64,000 bases of DNA from NCBI RefSeq assembly GCF_014897315.1, contig NZ_JABUYL010000008.1, positions 62,001 through 126,000 on the forward strand, written 5' to 3'. Made by a program: the position numbers and the translations under genes. Of the stretch, positions 39,758 to 49,631 are shown in pieces; position 1 is the first letter of the stretch, and each line of letters begins with the position of its first letter. Origin of the DNA: Proteus sp. FME41 (GTDB taxonomy: Bacteria > Pseudomonadota > Gammaproteobacteria > Enterobacterales > Enterobacteriaceae). The notes beneath the pieces were generated by a model. It had not been told where the DNA came from. It ran no database searches and worked only from the letters and a program-made list of their open reading frames with translations.

Positions 39758-41094
39758 GAAGGCTGAGGCTTTCACCACACAATAAACTGACACGTTCGTT
39801 ATTTCTGGTTATCTCGCTACTTTTTTTTAGCTTGATAGCCAGCTATGTCGTTGTTCAGCACCTTATTGTAGGTCCAAGCCTTCAGCAATTTAATAAAGTA
39901 TTGGCATATGAAATACGGACTCTAATGCCAGAAGAGCTTATCTTAGTAGATGGTACTCCACTTAAAATATCCCCCGCTTTACGCAATAAAATCTATAGTG
40001 AACTGGGTATCTCTTTTTTTGACAAAGGATCGGCACTTGAAGAAGGCCTTCATTGGGCAAAAGAAGATTCTGATCTAAGTGAACAGATGTCTGAATATCT
40101 GGGCGGTGAGACAGAAATTTGGATTGAAAACACACTGGAATACCCTGTTTTATGGGTGAATACTCATATTTCTCCCGATCTTTGGATACGCGTTCCATTG
40201 ACTGAATTAGGACAAAACTTCTTACTGCCCGTTTATCGACAGGCCATTATTTTTATCATTATTGTTGTGGCCTTTTTCTGGCTTTATAATCGTTTTCAAA
40301 ATCGCCCACTTAATGAAGTAGAGTATGCCGCTCGCCGTATAGGCAAAGGGGTTATTCCGCCGCCAATTCCTGAATCTGGATCGTCTGAAATGCGTTCAAT
40401 TATTCGTGCATTTAATCAGATGTCCTCAGGTATTCGCTCATTAGATAATGATAGAACGCTTGTTATGGCGGGTGTTAGTCATGATTTACGCACGCCACTG
40501 ACTCGTATTCGCCTTGCCACTGAAATGATGAGTCCTGAAGATAATTATCTTGCCGATTCTATCAATAAAGATATTGAAGATTGCGATGCGATCATTGGTC
40601 AATTTTTAGACTATATGCGCACAGGTAAAGAGATGTCTTTAGAACTGTGCGACATGAATAATCTATTACAAGAAGTTCTTTCAGCGGAATCTAATTCCGG
40701 TAAAATTAGTGAAGAACATCTTTATCCTGAATCCATTAATATCACCGCCAACCCTATTGCCGTAAAGCGCGCACTTGCTAATATGATTGTCAATGCTTCC
40801 CGTTATGGTCATGGCTGGATCAGTGTTTCAAGTGGTAAAAATGATGAATACGCGTGGTTTCAAGTCGAAGATGATGGCCCCGGTATCCCACAGGAAGATC
40901 GACAACGTCTGTTTCAACCTTTTGTTCAAGGTGAACAAGCCCGAAGCTCAACAGGTGCAGGTTTAGGATTATCCATTATTCGCCGAATTATGGATGCACA
41001 TGGCGGGTATGTTGAACTTGATGATAGCGTTAAAAGCGGGTTGCTTATCCGAGCTAACTTTCCCCTAAAAGAACGTGAAGACGAAGACGATTAA
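39754..41094 (+). CDS. envZ: Osmosensor histidine kinase EnvZ
   Basis: A 446-residue inner-membrane histidine kinase (E. coli 450). TM1 is near residues 16-34, a periplasmic loop follows, TM2 is near 160-178, then a HAMP domain. The DHp helix carries H243 in [12 protein letters not shown] and the catalytic domain has N-box [11 protein letters not shown] and G boxes DDGPGIP and GAGLGLSII. It phosphorylates and dephosphorylates OmpR. The C-terminal tail is shorter than in E. coli. The gene is followed by pstS without a clear terminator. Confidence 0.96.
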   Translation: MRRLRLSPHNKLTRSLFLVISLLFFSLIASYVVVQHLIVGPSLQQFNKVLAYEIRTLMPEELILVDGTPLKISPALRNKIYSELGISFFDKGSALEEGLHWAKEDSDLSEQMSEYLGGETEIWIENTLEYPVLWVNTHISPDLWIRVPLTELGQNFLLPVYRQAIIFIIIVVAFFWLYNRFQNRPLNEVEYAARRIGKGVIPPPIPESGSSEMRSIIRAFNQMSSGIRSLDNDRTLVMAGVSHDLRTPLTRIRLATEMMSPEDNYLADSINKDIEDCDAIIGQFLDYMRTGKEMSLELCDMNNLLQEVLSAESNSGKISEEHLYPESINITANPIAVKRALANMIVNASRYGHGWISVSSGKNDEYAWFQVEDDGPGIPQEDRQRLFQPFVQGEQARSSTGAGLGLSIIRRIMDAHGGYVELDDSVKSGLLIRANFPLKEREDEDD

Positions 41095-41180
41095 TCTATC
41101 TTCTTTATAAAATCACTTTTTGTTACACCATTCCCTTTCTGTTTTTCTCCTTTTTCTAAATATTTCATCCTTTTTTTACT

Positions 41181-41231
41181 TTGTCATAAAACTGTCACAA
41201 TTAAGACATTTAATTGTCATCTAACTGACCT
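41181..41231 (+). promoter_or_regulatory. PHO box array upstream of pstS
   Basis: TTGTCATAAAACTGTCAC at 41181-41198 matches the PHO box consensus CTGTCATAWAWCTGTCAY at 17 of 18 positions by my count. A second, weaker box (TTGTCATCTAACTGACCT) begins 33 bases later, exactly three 11-base PhoB units on. A -10-like TATTGT follows at 41231-41236. This fits phosphate-starvation activation by PhoB. Confidence 0.88.
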
Positions 41232-41302
41232 ATTGTCTGTGCGTACCGTAACCGAAGTTGATAGATGTCGAAAATTATTCTACCTATCCCACAGGAGGGA
41301 TT

Positions 41303-42343
41303 ATGAAACTGATGCGTACCACCCTGACTAGTGTCATTGCCGCTGCGTTTTCAATGACCGCTCTTTCTGCACAGGCAACGACCTCGCTGACTGGTGCTGG
41401 CGCAACGTTCCCTGCCCCGGTTTATGCTAAATGGGCAGATTCCTATCAGAAAGAAACGGGTAACAAAATTAACTACCAAGGCATTGGATCCTCTGGTGGT
41501 GTAAAACAGATTATTGCAAATACCGTTGATTTTGGTGCTTCTGATGCACCTTTAGCGGATGATAAATTACAAGCTGATGGTTTATTCCAATTTCCAACTG
41601 TCATTGGTGGCGTTGTAATGGCAGTTAATATCCCTGGTATCAAATCAGGTGAACTGACCTTAGACGGCGACACTATTGGTAATATCTATTTAGGTAAAAT
41701 CCAAAAATGGAATGACCCTGCTATCACAAAACTTAACCCCGGCGTAAAATTACCAGAACAGAATATCGCGGTTATTCGTCGCGCTGATGGTTCAGGGACG
41801 TCATTTGTTTTTACCAGCTACTTATCAAAAGTAAATAGCGCATGGAAAGATGAAGTCGGTGCAGGTTCTACCGTTAAATGGCCGACAGGTTTAGGTGGAA
41901 AAGGTAATGATGGTATCGCGGCATTCGTTCAACGTGTACCCGGTTCAATTGGTTATGTTGAATATGCTTATGCGAAACAAAACAACCTTGCTTATACTAA
42001 ATTAGTGACTGCTGACGGTGAGGCTATTTCACCAACAGCTGACAGCTTTAGTGCTGCCGCAAGAAAAATTGATTGGAGTAAAAGCTTTGCACAAGACCTG
42101 ACTAATCAGAAAGGTGAAAATGCATGGCCGATTACGTCAACCACCTTTATCTTAGTGCATCAGACACAGAAAAATGTCGAAAAAGGTAAAGAAGTCCTAA
42201 ATTTCTTCAACTGGGCTTATGACAAGGGTAATCAGGAAGCGAAAAACTTAGATTACGCCGTATTGCCAGCAGAAGTTGTAGAACAAATTCGTGCAGCATG
42301 GAAAACAAGTATCAAAGACAGTAATGGTAAACCGATTTACTAA
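41303..42343 (+). CDS. pstS: Phosphate-binding periplasmic protein PstS
   Basis: A 346-residue protein (E. coli 346) that binds inorganic phosphate for the high-affinity PstSCAB importer. Signal peptide residues 1-24 or so end in LSAQA. The mature protein starts [19 protein letters not shown], the PstS family start, followed by the phosphate-site segments [15 protein letters not shown] and [16 protein letters not shown]. An AGGAGGGATT ribosome site precedes the ATG. First gene of pstSCAB-phoU behind the PHO boxes. Confidence 0.98.
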   Translation: MKLMRTTLTSVIAAAFSMTALSAQATTSLTGAGATFPAPVYAKWADSYQKETGNKINYQGIGSSGGVKQIIANTVDFGASDAPLADDKLQADGLFQFPTVIGGVVMAVNIPGIKSGELTLDGDTIGNIYLGKIQKWNDPAITKLNPGVKLPEQNIAVIRRADGSGTSFVFTSYLSKVNSAWKDEVGAGSTVKWPTGLGGKGNDGIAAFVQRVPGSIGYVEYAYAKQNNLAYTKLVTADGEAISPTADSFSAAARKIDWSKSFAQDLTNQKGENAWPITSTTFILVHQTQKNVEKGKEVLNFFNWAYDKGNQEAKNLDYAVLPAEVVEQIRAAWKTSIKDSNGKPIY

Positions 42344-42419
42344 TAAGACCGGTAACCATTAAGAGATAAGTTAACGTTCACCCCCTGCTAACAGGGGGTA
42401 ATAAATTAAAAGAGGCTTT

Positions 42420-43379
42420 ATGGCCGAGCACACAACGGTAATAAAGGCCCCTAGTAAACGAGGGGACGTTATTTTCAGCGCACTAGTCCGTCTAGCTGCG
42501 TTGATTACGCTTTTGCTTTTAACAGGTATCATTGTTTCACTGATCTTCGCCTCATGGCCAAGTATTCAACAATTTGGCCTGTCATTCTTATGGACAAAAG
42601 AGTGGGATCCACCAGCACAAGAATTTGGTGCATTAGTGCCTATTTATGGCACCATTATAACCTCAATCATTGCATTGGTTATTGCCGTGCCAGTCAGCTT
42701 TGGTATCGCCCTTTTCTTAACCGAATTAGCACCTAATTGGTTAAAACGCCCATTAGGTATTGCTATCGAGTTACTCGCCGCCATCCCAAGTATTGTTTAT
42801 GGTATGTGGGGACTGTTTGTCTTCGCCCCCCTATTTGCTGCTTATTTCCAAGAGCCCGTAGGTAATGTGCTTTCATCTATTCCTATTGTGGGTGAGCTGT
42901 TCTCTGGCCCAGCATTTGGTATTGGCATCTTAGCGGCGGGTGTTATCCTCGCTATCATGATCATTCCTTATATCGCCTCTGTTATGCGTGATGTGTTTGA
43001 ACAAACACCAGTGATGATGAAAGAGTCTGCCTACGGTATTGGCTGTACAACATGGGAAGTGATTTGGAATATCGTTCTACCTTATACTCGTAATGGGGTG
43101 ATTGGTGGCGTCATGCTGGGGTTAGGTCGTGCTCTAGGTGAAACCATGGCAGTCACCTTTATTATCGGTAATACCTACCAATTGGATTCCGTCTCTCTGT
43201 TTATGCCAGGTAACAGCATTACGTCCGCATTAGCTAATGAATTTGCAGAAGCAGAAACAGGATTACATACTGCGGCATTGATGGAATTAGGCCTTATCCT
43301 GTTTGTCATCACCTTTATCGTACTTGCGATTTCTAAGTTTATGACATTACGTTTATCTAAAAATGAAGGGACGCGCTAA
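42420..43379 (+). CDS. pstC: Phosphate ABC transporter permease PstC
   Basis: A 319-residue inner-membrane permease (E. coli 319) with six predicted membrane segments and the EAA-type loop that couples to PstB ([20 protein letters not shown]). It pairs with PstA to form the phosphate channel. It starts 76 bases after pstS and runs 2 bases from pstA. Confidence 0.97.
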   Translation: MAEHTTVIKAPSKRGDVIFSALVRLAALITLLLLTGIIVSLIFASWPSIQQFGLSFLWTKEWDPPAQEFGALVPIYGTIITSIIALVIAVPVSFGIALFLTELAPNWLKRPLGIAIELLAAIPSIVYGMWGLFVFAPLFAAYFQEPVGNVLSSIPIVGELFSGPAFGIGILAAGVILAIMIIPYIASVMRDVFEQTPVMMKESAYGIGCTTWEVIWNIVLPYTRNGVIGGVMLGLGRALGETMAVTFIIGNTYQLDSVSLFMPGNSITSALANEFAEAETGLHTAALMELGLILFVITFIVLAISKFMTLRLSKNEGTR

Positions 43380-43381
43380 TT

Positions 43382-44284
43382 ATGTCTAAAACATCCTCTT
43401 CTTCATTACAGATTCAAACAGAAAGTGAATTGCGTGTCCGCCATAAACGCCAACTTTGGCGTCGTCAGAAAAATCGTATCGCGCTATTCTTGTCTATCTC
43501 TACAATGGCATTCGGCCTTTTTTGGTTAACGTGGATCCTATTTTCCACCATCACAAAAGGTGTCGATGGAATGTCTTGGGCCCTTTTCACTGAAATGACA
43601 CCGCCACCTAATACAGATGGGGGTGGATTAGCTAACGCCATCATGGGTAGCGGATTACTCATTTTATGGGCCACCGTAATTGGAACACCATTAGGTATTC
43701 TTGCTGGTATCTATCTTGCCGAATATGGTCGTCGTTCATGGCTTGCAGAAACGACTCGCTTTATTAACGATATCTTGCTGTCAGCACCCTCAATTGTTGT
43801 TGGACTCTTTGTCTATACCATTGTAGTCGCACAGATGCAGCACTTTTCAGGATGGGCAGGTATTATCGCGCTGGCTTTACTGCAAATTCCTATCGTTATT
43901 CGTACTACTGAAAACATGTTGAAGTTAGTCCCTGATAGCTTACGCGAAGCTGCTTACGCATTAGGAACACCAAAGTGGAAGATGATCTCTAAAATCACCT
44001 TAAAAGCCTCGGTATCAGGCATTATTACGGGGGTATTATTAGCGATTGCACGTATTGCGGGTGAAACTGCACCACTGTTATTTACTTCACTATCAAATCA
44101 ATTCTGGAGCACAGACCTAAACGAACCGATAGCTAACTTACCTGTGACTATCTTTAAGTTCGCCATGAGTCCTTTTGCACAGTGGCAAGAGCTTGCCTGG
44201 GCTGGCGTATTACTTATCACCCTCTGTGTTCTATTTATTAATATTATCGCGCGTGTTGTTTTTGCTAACAAAAAACACGGTTAA
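43382..44284 (+). CDS. pstA: Phosphate ABC transporter permease PstA
   Basis: A 300-residue partner permease (E. coli 296). A soluble basic N-terminus ([17 protein letters not shown]) precedes six membrane segments and the coupling loop ([20 protein letters not shown]). It is 2 bases from pstC and 30 from pstB. Confidence 0.97.
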   Translation: MSKTSSSSLQIQTESELRVRHKRQLWRRQKNRIALFLSISTMAFGLFWLTWILFSTITKGVDGMSWALFTEMTPPPNTDGGGLANAIMGSGLLILWATVIGTPLGILAGIYLAEYGRRSWLAETTRFINDILLSAPSIVVGLFVYTIVVAQMQHFSGWAGIIALALLQIPIVIRTTENMLKLVPDSLREAAYALGTPKWKMISKITLKASVSGIITGVLLAIARIAGETAPLLFTSLSNQFWSTDLNEPIANLPVTIFKFAMSPFAQWQELAWAGVLLITLCVLFINIIARVVFANKKHG

Positions 44285-45091
<807 letters not shown>

Positions 45092-45105
45092 TAACGAGGC
45101 AACTA

Positions 45106-45840
45106 ATGGATAATTTAAATCATAATAAGCATATTTCTGGTCAATTTAATGCTGAGTTAGAGCATATCCGTACTGAACTCATGGTGATGGGTGGGCTTGT
45201 TGAAGAACAACTGAAAAAAGCCATTATGGCAATGCATAACCAAGACCAAGCATTAGCTAATGAAGTAATCCAAGGCGACCATAACGTCAATATGATGGAA
45301 GTCGCCATTGATGATGCTTGTATGCGGATCATCGCCAAGCGCCAGCCAACCGCGAGTGACTTACGTTTAATCATGGCGATATCAAAAACAATCGCTGAGC
45401 TAGAACGTATTGGTGATGTGGCTGAAAAAATCTGTAAAACGGCACTTGAAAAGTTTTCACACCAACATCAACCGCTATTAGTAAGCTTAGAGTCTTTAGG
45501 TCAACATGCAATACAAATGCTTCATGATGTCCTTGATGCGTTTGCCCGCATGGATTTAGCTGAAGCTGTACGTATCTATCGTGAAGACGCTAAAATTGAT
45601 AATGAATATGAAGGTATTGTCCGCCAATTAATGACTTATATGATGGAAGATCCTCGTACGATTCCAAGCGTATTAACAGCTCTATTTTGTGCACGCTCTA
45701 TTGAGCGCATTGGTGATCGTTGTCAGAATATTTGTGAGTTTATTTTCTACTACGTTAAAGGTCATGATTTCCGCCATATCGGTGGTGACCAAGTTGAAAA
45801 AATGCTGACAAAAAGTGATGACAGCAATACCTCTAAATAA
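45106..45840 (+). CDS. phoU: Phosphate regulon negative regulator PhoU
   Basis: A 244-residue helical protein (E. coli 241) made of two similar three-helix bundles with metal-binding acidic motifs, such as [14 protein letters not shown] and [15 protein letters not shown]. It links Pst transport to PhoR so that PhoB is silenced when phosphate is plentiful. Last gene of the pst operon, ended by a strong terminator. Confidence 0.98.
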   Translation: MDNLNHNKHISGQFNAELEHIRTELMVMGGLVEEQLKKAIMAMHNQDQALANEVIQGDHNVNMMEVAIDDACMRIIAKRQPTASDLRLIMAISKTIAELERIGDVAEKICKTALEKFSHQHQPLLVSLESLGQHAIQMLHDVLDAFARMDLAEAVRIYREDAKIDNEYEGIVRQLMTYMMEDPRTIPSVLTALFCARSIERIGDRCQNICEFIFYYVKGHDFRHIGGDQVEKMLTKSDDSNTSK

Positions 45841-45863
45841 ATTTACCTCTCTTTTTTTCTCTT

Positions 45864-45897
45864 AAAAATAGCGGCGCTCATGCCGCTATTTTTTTAT
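45864..45897 (+). terminator. Rho-independent terminator of pst-phoU
   Basis: AAAAATAGCGGC and GCCGCTATTTTT pair around a short loop, followed by more Ts. It lies about 24 bases past the phoU stop. Confidence 0.93.
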
Positions 45898-46053
45898 TCT
45901 CTCACCGATAAAAACGGCGGTTGATCAACATCACCTCCTATCTTATTCCTTAAAAGCATATCTATATCAATTTTTATTATTTTATGAACTTAGATCAACT
46001 TGGTAGCGTGATACGCAACATAACGATGATAATTCTTTTCTTTGGGGTGAATA

Positions 46054-46893
46054 ATGAAATTACGTGTTTTGGCTACCGCATTAATTGCAGGCTCGGTACT
46101 TTTCTCAGGTATTGCAAAAGCTGACAAACTCGATGATATAAAAAAAGCAGGTGTAGTTCGCATCGCAATTTTTGATAGCAACCCGCCATTTGGCTTTATT
46201 GATCCTCAAACCAAAAAACTGGCGGGTTATGATGCTGATATTGCCAATGAAATTGCTAAAGATTTAGGCGTAAAGCTGGAGCTACGTCCAACAAACCCAG
46301 CAAACCGCATTCCACTATTAAGCTCTAAAAAAGTCGATTTAATTGCAGCCAATTTCACCATTACGGATGAACGTGCCAAGCAAGTTGATTTCTCTGTCCC
46401 TTATTTTGCAACAGGCCAAAAATTTATTGCACGCAAAGGGGTTTTAACTAACCCTGAACAAATTCACTCACTGCGTATTGGGGCTGATAAAGGTACTGTT
46501 CAAGAAATCACATTACGTGAACGCTACCCTGATACCAAAGTGATCTCTTATGACGATACACCACTGGCTTTCGCTGCATTACGCAATGGTAACGTACAAG
46601 CCATCACACAAGATGATGCAAAATTAGTGGGCTTATTAGCCAATCTTCCGGATGCCATTAAAGCCGATTTTGAAGTGTCATCCTTTAGCATTACGCGTGA
46701 ATACCAAGCAGTCGCTGCAGCTAAAGGTGAAGAGCGTTTAATTAATGAAATCAATAACACGCTATTAAGATTGGAAAAAGAAGGTAAAGCAGACGAGATC
46801 TACAACCGTTGGTTTGGCCCTGAAACAAAATCAGCTCAACCTCGTGGTGACTTTAAATTTGCGCCATTATCAGCGCAAACACCTCAGTCTTAA
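46054..46893 (+). CDS. Amino-acid ABC transporter substrate-binding protein
   Basis: A 279-residue periplasmic protein of SBP family 3. Signal peptide is about residues 1-23, ending AKA before DKLDDIKK. The family ligand-binding segments are NPPFGFIDPQTKKLAGYDAD and VDLIAANFTITDERAKQVDF, with FSVPYFATGQKF. The family binds polar or charged amino acids; the specific ligand cannot be read from the sequence. A GGGGTGA ribosome site precedes the ATG. It starts a unit with two permease genes 3' of it, separated by a hairpin. Confidence 0.85.
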   Translation: MKLRVLATALIAGSVLFSGIAKADKLDDIKKAGVVRIAIFDSNPPFGFIDPQTKKLAGYDADIANEIAKDLGVKLELRPTNPANRIPLLSSKKVDLIAANFTITDERAKQVDFSVPYFATGQKFIARKGVLTNPEQIHSLRIGADKGTVQEITLRERYPDTKVISYDDTPLAFAALRNGNVQAITQDDAKLVGLLANLPDAIKADFEVSSFSITREYQAVAAAKGEERLINEINNTLLRLEKEGKADEIYNRWFGPETKSAQPRGDFKFAPLSAQTPQS

Positions 46894-46956
46894 TCGTTAA
46901 AAAGTGATAACACACTCAATTCACGAGTAGCTTCGTTATTCCTTGATAACAACATC

Positions 46957-46979
46957 AACCCCGCTTTGGCGGGGTTTAG
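46957..46979 (+). terminator. Intercistronic hairpin between the binding protein and permeases
   Basis: CCCCGC at 46959-46964 pairs with GCGGGG at 46969-46974 and is followed by TTTA. This type of hairpin usually protects the binding-protein message and reduces permease expression. Confidence 0.65.
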
Positions 46980-47000
46980 CGTCTACAATAGGCAATCGTT

Positions 47001-47738
47001 ATGTTTGAGCAATTTATTTCACATTATCTTCTTGCGCCACACTATTTAAGCTGGCTTTGGAAGGGTTTTTTAATCACCTTGCTTATCTCTTTTTGGACGA
47101 TTGTCATCGCGACATTAATGAGTTTTGCTCTTAGTGCCGCAAGAGATAGTGCATTTGCACCATTACGTTGGTTAGCCGCTGCTTATACCTCGCTGTTTCG
47201 TAATACACCGCTATTAGTTCAGCTCTTCTTTTGGTATTTCGCCTCAGGCGAAATTTTGCCACAAAGCGCTATGATGTGGTTAAACACGCCTCATGAAATT
47301 TCAATCTTAGGGTTAACACTCTCTTGGCCTTCTTTTGAATTTTTCGCGGGTATTATTGGCCTGACGTTTTATTCCACACCATTTATTGCTGAAGAGCTAA
47401 GAGCAGGAATTCAAGGGGTACGACAAGGACAAAAACATGCCGCCTTGGCATTAGGATTAACACAATGGCAATCCATGCGTTATGTGATTTTGCCACAAGC
47501 TATTCGTATTGCACTTCCCCCCTTATTAGGCCAATACATGAATGTGATAAAAAATTCATCACTCACAATGGCTATCGGTGTAGCCGAGCTTTCTTACGCA
47601 TCAAGACAAGTCGAAACAGAATCTTTACGCACCTTTGAAGCCTTTGGTGTTGCAACGGTTCTGTATATTGCGGCAATAGCCTTAATGGAAGCGTGGGGAC
47701 AATGGCATCAGCAACGTAAATTAGCACAAGGATATTAA
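47001..47738 (+). CDS. Amino-acid ABC transporter permease, first subunit
   Basis: A 245-residue HisM/GlnP-family permease with about five membrane segments. The EAA coupling loop (KHAALALGLTQWQSMRYVIL) is near residue 150 and is followed by PQAIRIALPPLLGQYMNVIK, the family signature. It ends 1 base before the next permease gene, so the two are co-translated as a heterodimer. Confidence 0.88.
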   Translation: MFEQFISHYLLAPHYLSWLWKGFLITLLISFWTIVIATLMSFALSAARDSAFAPLRWLAAAYTSLFRNTPLLVQLFFWYFASGEILPQSAMMWLNTPHEISILGLTLSWPSFEFFAGIIGLTFYSTPFIAEELRAGIQGVRQGQKHAALALGLTQWQSMRYVILPQAIRIALPPLLGQYMNVIKNSSLTMAIGVAELSYASRQVETESLRTFEAFGVATVLYIAAIALMEAWGQWHQQRKLAQGY

Positions 47739-47739
47739 G

Positions 47740-48492
47740 ATGGACTTTACTGTTATTGCTGATAACTGGCAGTACTTACTCTTTGGTGCTTATCCTGATG
47801 GGCCTTTAGAAGGTGCAGCGCTGACCGTCTTTATCAGTATCATTGCGGGTATTGCATCTATTATTTTAGGCACATTAGGGGGTATTGCGCTGGCAATGCT
47901 CAGAGGTATCTGGGTTAACCTTTTCGCAGCTTTTTTAGGTTTTTTCCGCGCTATTCCCGTCATTATGTTGATATTTTGGGTCTATTTTTTATTGCCTGTT
48001 GTATTGGGGATGGAAATACCTGAAATCACCACCGTAATTTGTGCATTAGCTTTAATCACATCGTCTTATATTGCGCATGGCGTTAAAGCCGGTATTTTGG
48101 CGATTGGCAAAGGACAATGGCAGGCGGGATTATCGTTAGGTTTTAATCGCTGGCAAGTGCTATGGCATATCGTATTGCCGCAAGCATTACGCATGATGGT
48201 GCCTTCATTTATTAATCAATGGATAGCCTTAATTAAAGATACTTCATTAGCTTATGTGGTGGGTGTCGGTGAACTTTCGTTTTTAGCGACACAAGTCAAT
48301 AACCGCAGTATGGTTTATCCAATGGAAGTCTTTCTGTTCGTTGCTTTTATCTATTTTATTCTCTGTTTTTCATTGGAAATTATTGCCAATAGAGTGGCTA
48401 AATTATTCTCAACACAAAAAGAGAAACGCCCTTTTTGGCAAATGGTGTTGCCATTTAAACAACAATCTTTTTTTAAGAAAGAAGTGGGATAA
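47740..48492 (+). CDS. Amino-acid ABC transporter permease, second subunit
   Basis: A 250-residue permease of the same family as the gene before it. The coupling loop is WQAGLSLGFNRWQVLWHIVL and the signature is PQALRMMVPSFINQWIALIK. The basic C-terminus ends KQQSFFKKEVG. No ATPase gene follows; a strong terminator does. Confidence 0.88.
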   Translation: MDFTVIADNWQYLLFGAYPDGPLEGAALTVFISIIAGIASIILGTLGGIALAMLRGIWVNLFAAFLGFFRAIPVIMLIFWVYFLLPVVLGMEIPEITTVICALALITSSYIAHGVKAGILAIGKGQWQAGLSLGFNRWQVLWHIVLPQALRMMVPSFINQWIALIKDTSLAYVVGVGELSFLATQVNNRSMVYPMEVFLFVAFIYFILCFSLEIIANRVAKLFSTQKEKRPFWQMVLPFKQQSFFKKEVG

Positions 48493-48494
48493 AA

Positions 48495-48538
48495 AAAGAG
48501 ACTAACTTATTGTTTTAATAAAATAAGTTAGTCTCTTT
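48495..48538. terminator. Bidirectional terminator between the ABC operon and toxin gene
   Basis: A perfect 16-bp stem (AAAGAGACTAACTTAT at 48495-48510 with ATAAGTTAGTCTCTTT at 48523-48538) with A-rich and T-rich flanks. It separates the ABC operon from the convergent toxin gene. Confidence 0.92.
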
Positions 48539-48547
48539 ATAATTAAT

Positions 48548-49060
48548 TTATTCATTATCAACGAGACTTATTACCGCTTTAGCATTCGCCATAGTCATAA
48601 ATAAACGATATTCATTTTGGCTAAATGAAGAAAAACCTAATCCTTGATACATACTTTTTGCAATATCATGTTTTGCATCCACGATAATCATGGGTATTGG
48701 AATATTACCTGATGAATTTATTGCCTTTCTTACAGCATCAACTAATAAAATAGATCCTAAACCTTGGCGTTGATACTGCTGACTAATTGCTAACCGCCCG
48801 ATTAATACGCAATAGAGCTCTTTGGGATATTTTTTCCCGATTTCTTGCGGTAATTCATCTAAATCGATAGTACACAATGCTAATGAATAAAATCCTTTAA
48901 TTTTTGTAGGCTCGATTTCACTTGTTAATACAAAAGTACGTGCTAAATCGTTTTCATGATGTTGATTGGATATTGCTTTCAAGTAGTTATTAAGTATTTT
49001 ATCGCCACAATCAAAAGACGTTCTATCATGTATTTTTTTATTCAGAGGACTTATTTTCAT
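48548..49060 (-). CDS. GNAT-family toxin of a DUF1778 toxin-antitoxin module (TacT-like)
   Basis: A 170-residue GNAT acetyltransferase with the acetyl-CoA loop QQYQRQGLGSILLV near residue 100 and a C-terminal tyrosine motif (FSQNEYRLFMTMA), as in TacT/AtaT-like toxins that acetylate charged tRNA. It starts at the ATG at 49060, inside the antitoxin gene, overlapping it by 23 bases; a longer frame to 49108 is rejected. The target is predicted from family, not shown here. The antitoxin gene is directly upstream. Confidence 0.85.
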   Translation of the reverse strand: MKISPLNKKIHDRTSFDCGDKILNNYLKAISNQHHENDLARTFVLTSEIEPTKIKGFYSLALCTIDLDELPQEIGKKYPKELYCVLIGRLAISQQYQRQGLGSILLVDAVRKAINSSGNIPIPMIIVDAKHDIAKSMYQGLGFSSFSQNEYRLFMTMANAKAVISLVDNE

Positions 49061-49334
49061 CAAGAATTGTTTCCTTATGCTTGCGCGCGGCACGAAGGAA
49101 GCGATCATTTATTTCGATTGGTTTTTCCAATGCATTAATAAAATCTAAAGCGTCTTCCTGACAAAGTTTAATACGCATATCTTGCTCGATTAGCCGTTTA
49201 GCTTCAGCAATAGCTGCTTGTACAATAAAACTATTTAAACTCGTATAACCTGATAATGATAAAGCCTTTTCTAACAAAATTTTCATTTCGGGACTAATAC
49301 GCGTTGTGATCCTTTCATTTGATAAAGTAGGCAT
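49038..49334 (-). CDS. DUF1778 antitoxin (TacA-like)
   Basis: A 98-residue antitoxin with an N-terminal ribbon-helix-helix domain (NERITTRISPEMKILLEKAL) that should bind operator DNA. A helical C-terminal tail (EIDRF-like stretch and AARKHKETILDENKSSE) wraps the toxin in related complexes. A GGAGGAAT ribosome site precedes the ATG. It is the first gene of the pair and probably autoregulates it with the toxin. Confidence 0.87.
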   Translation of the reverse strand: MPTLSNERITTRISPEMKILLEKALSLSGYTSLNSFIVQAAIAEAKRLIEQDMRIKLCQEDALDFINALEKPIEINDRFLRAARKHKETILDENKSSE

Positions 49335-49551
49335 AATTCCTCCACCTCTTTATTAAAACTTATTTAATAGCTGTTATTTATAAAACTAGTAAAACTTCAA
49401 AACAGCTCACTTTTCAAGCAAGATAATATAATCAAATTTTAACAAAGTAAATGAAATGTGACATTTTGACGCCATACAATTATTAGCACGAAACTAAACT
49501 TAGTTTATTAAATATCTCCGTCTATTTTTGATGTCTTCACTGTAGCGCTCT
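49335..49551. other. Divergent regulatory region of the toxin-antitoxin pair and adeP
   Basis: AT-rich spacer holding the antitoxin promoter and possibly its operator. No clear palindrome stands out for the antitoxin. The adeP promoter side with the PurR-like box adjoins on the right. Confidence 0.4.
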
Positions 49552-49567
49552 ACGCAATCGATTACTT
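49552..49567 (+). promoter_or_regulatory. PurR-like operator upstream of adeP
   Basis: The 16-mer ACGCAATCGATTACTT matches the PurR consensus ACGCAAACGTTTGCGT at 12 of 16 positions by my count. It lies about 65 bases before the adeP ATG. Confidence 0.55.
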
Positions 49568-49631
49568 TTTTAGGTGCAGTTATGGTTTTATTTGTGTAGG
49601 ATAAAGCGAAAAACATTTTTTTTGGGATCTT

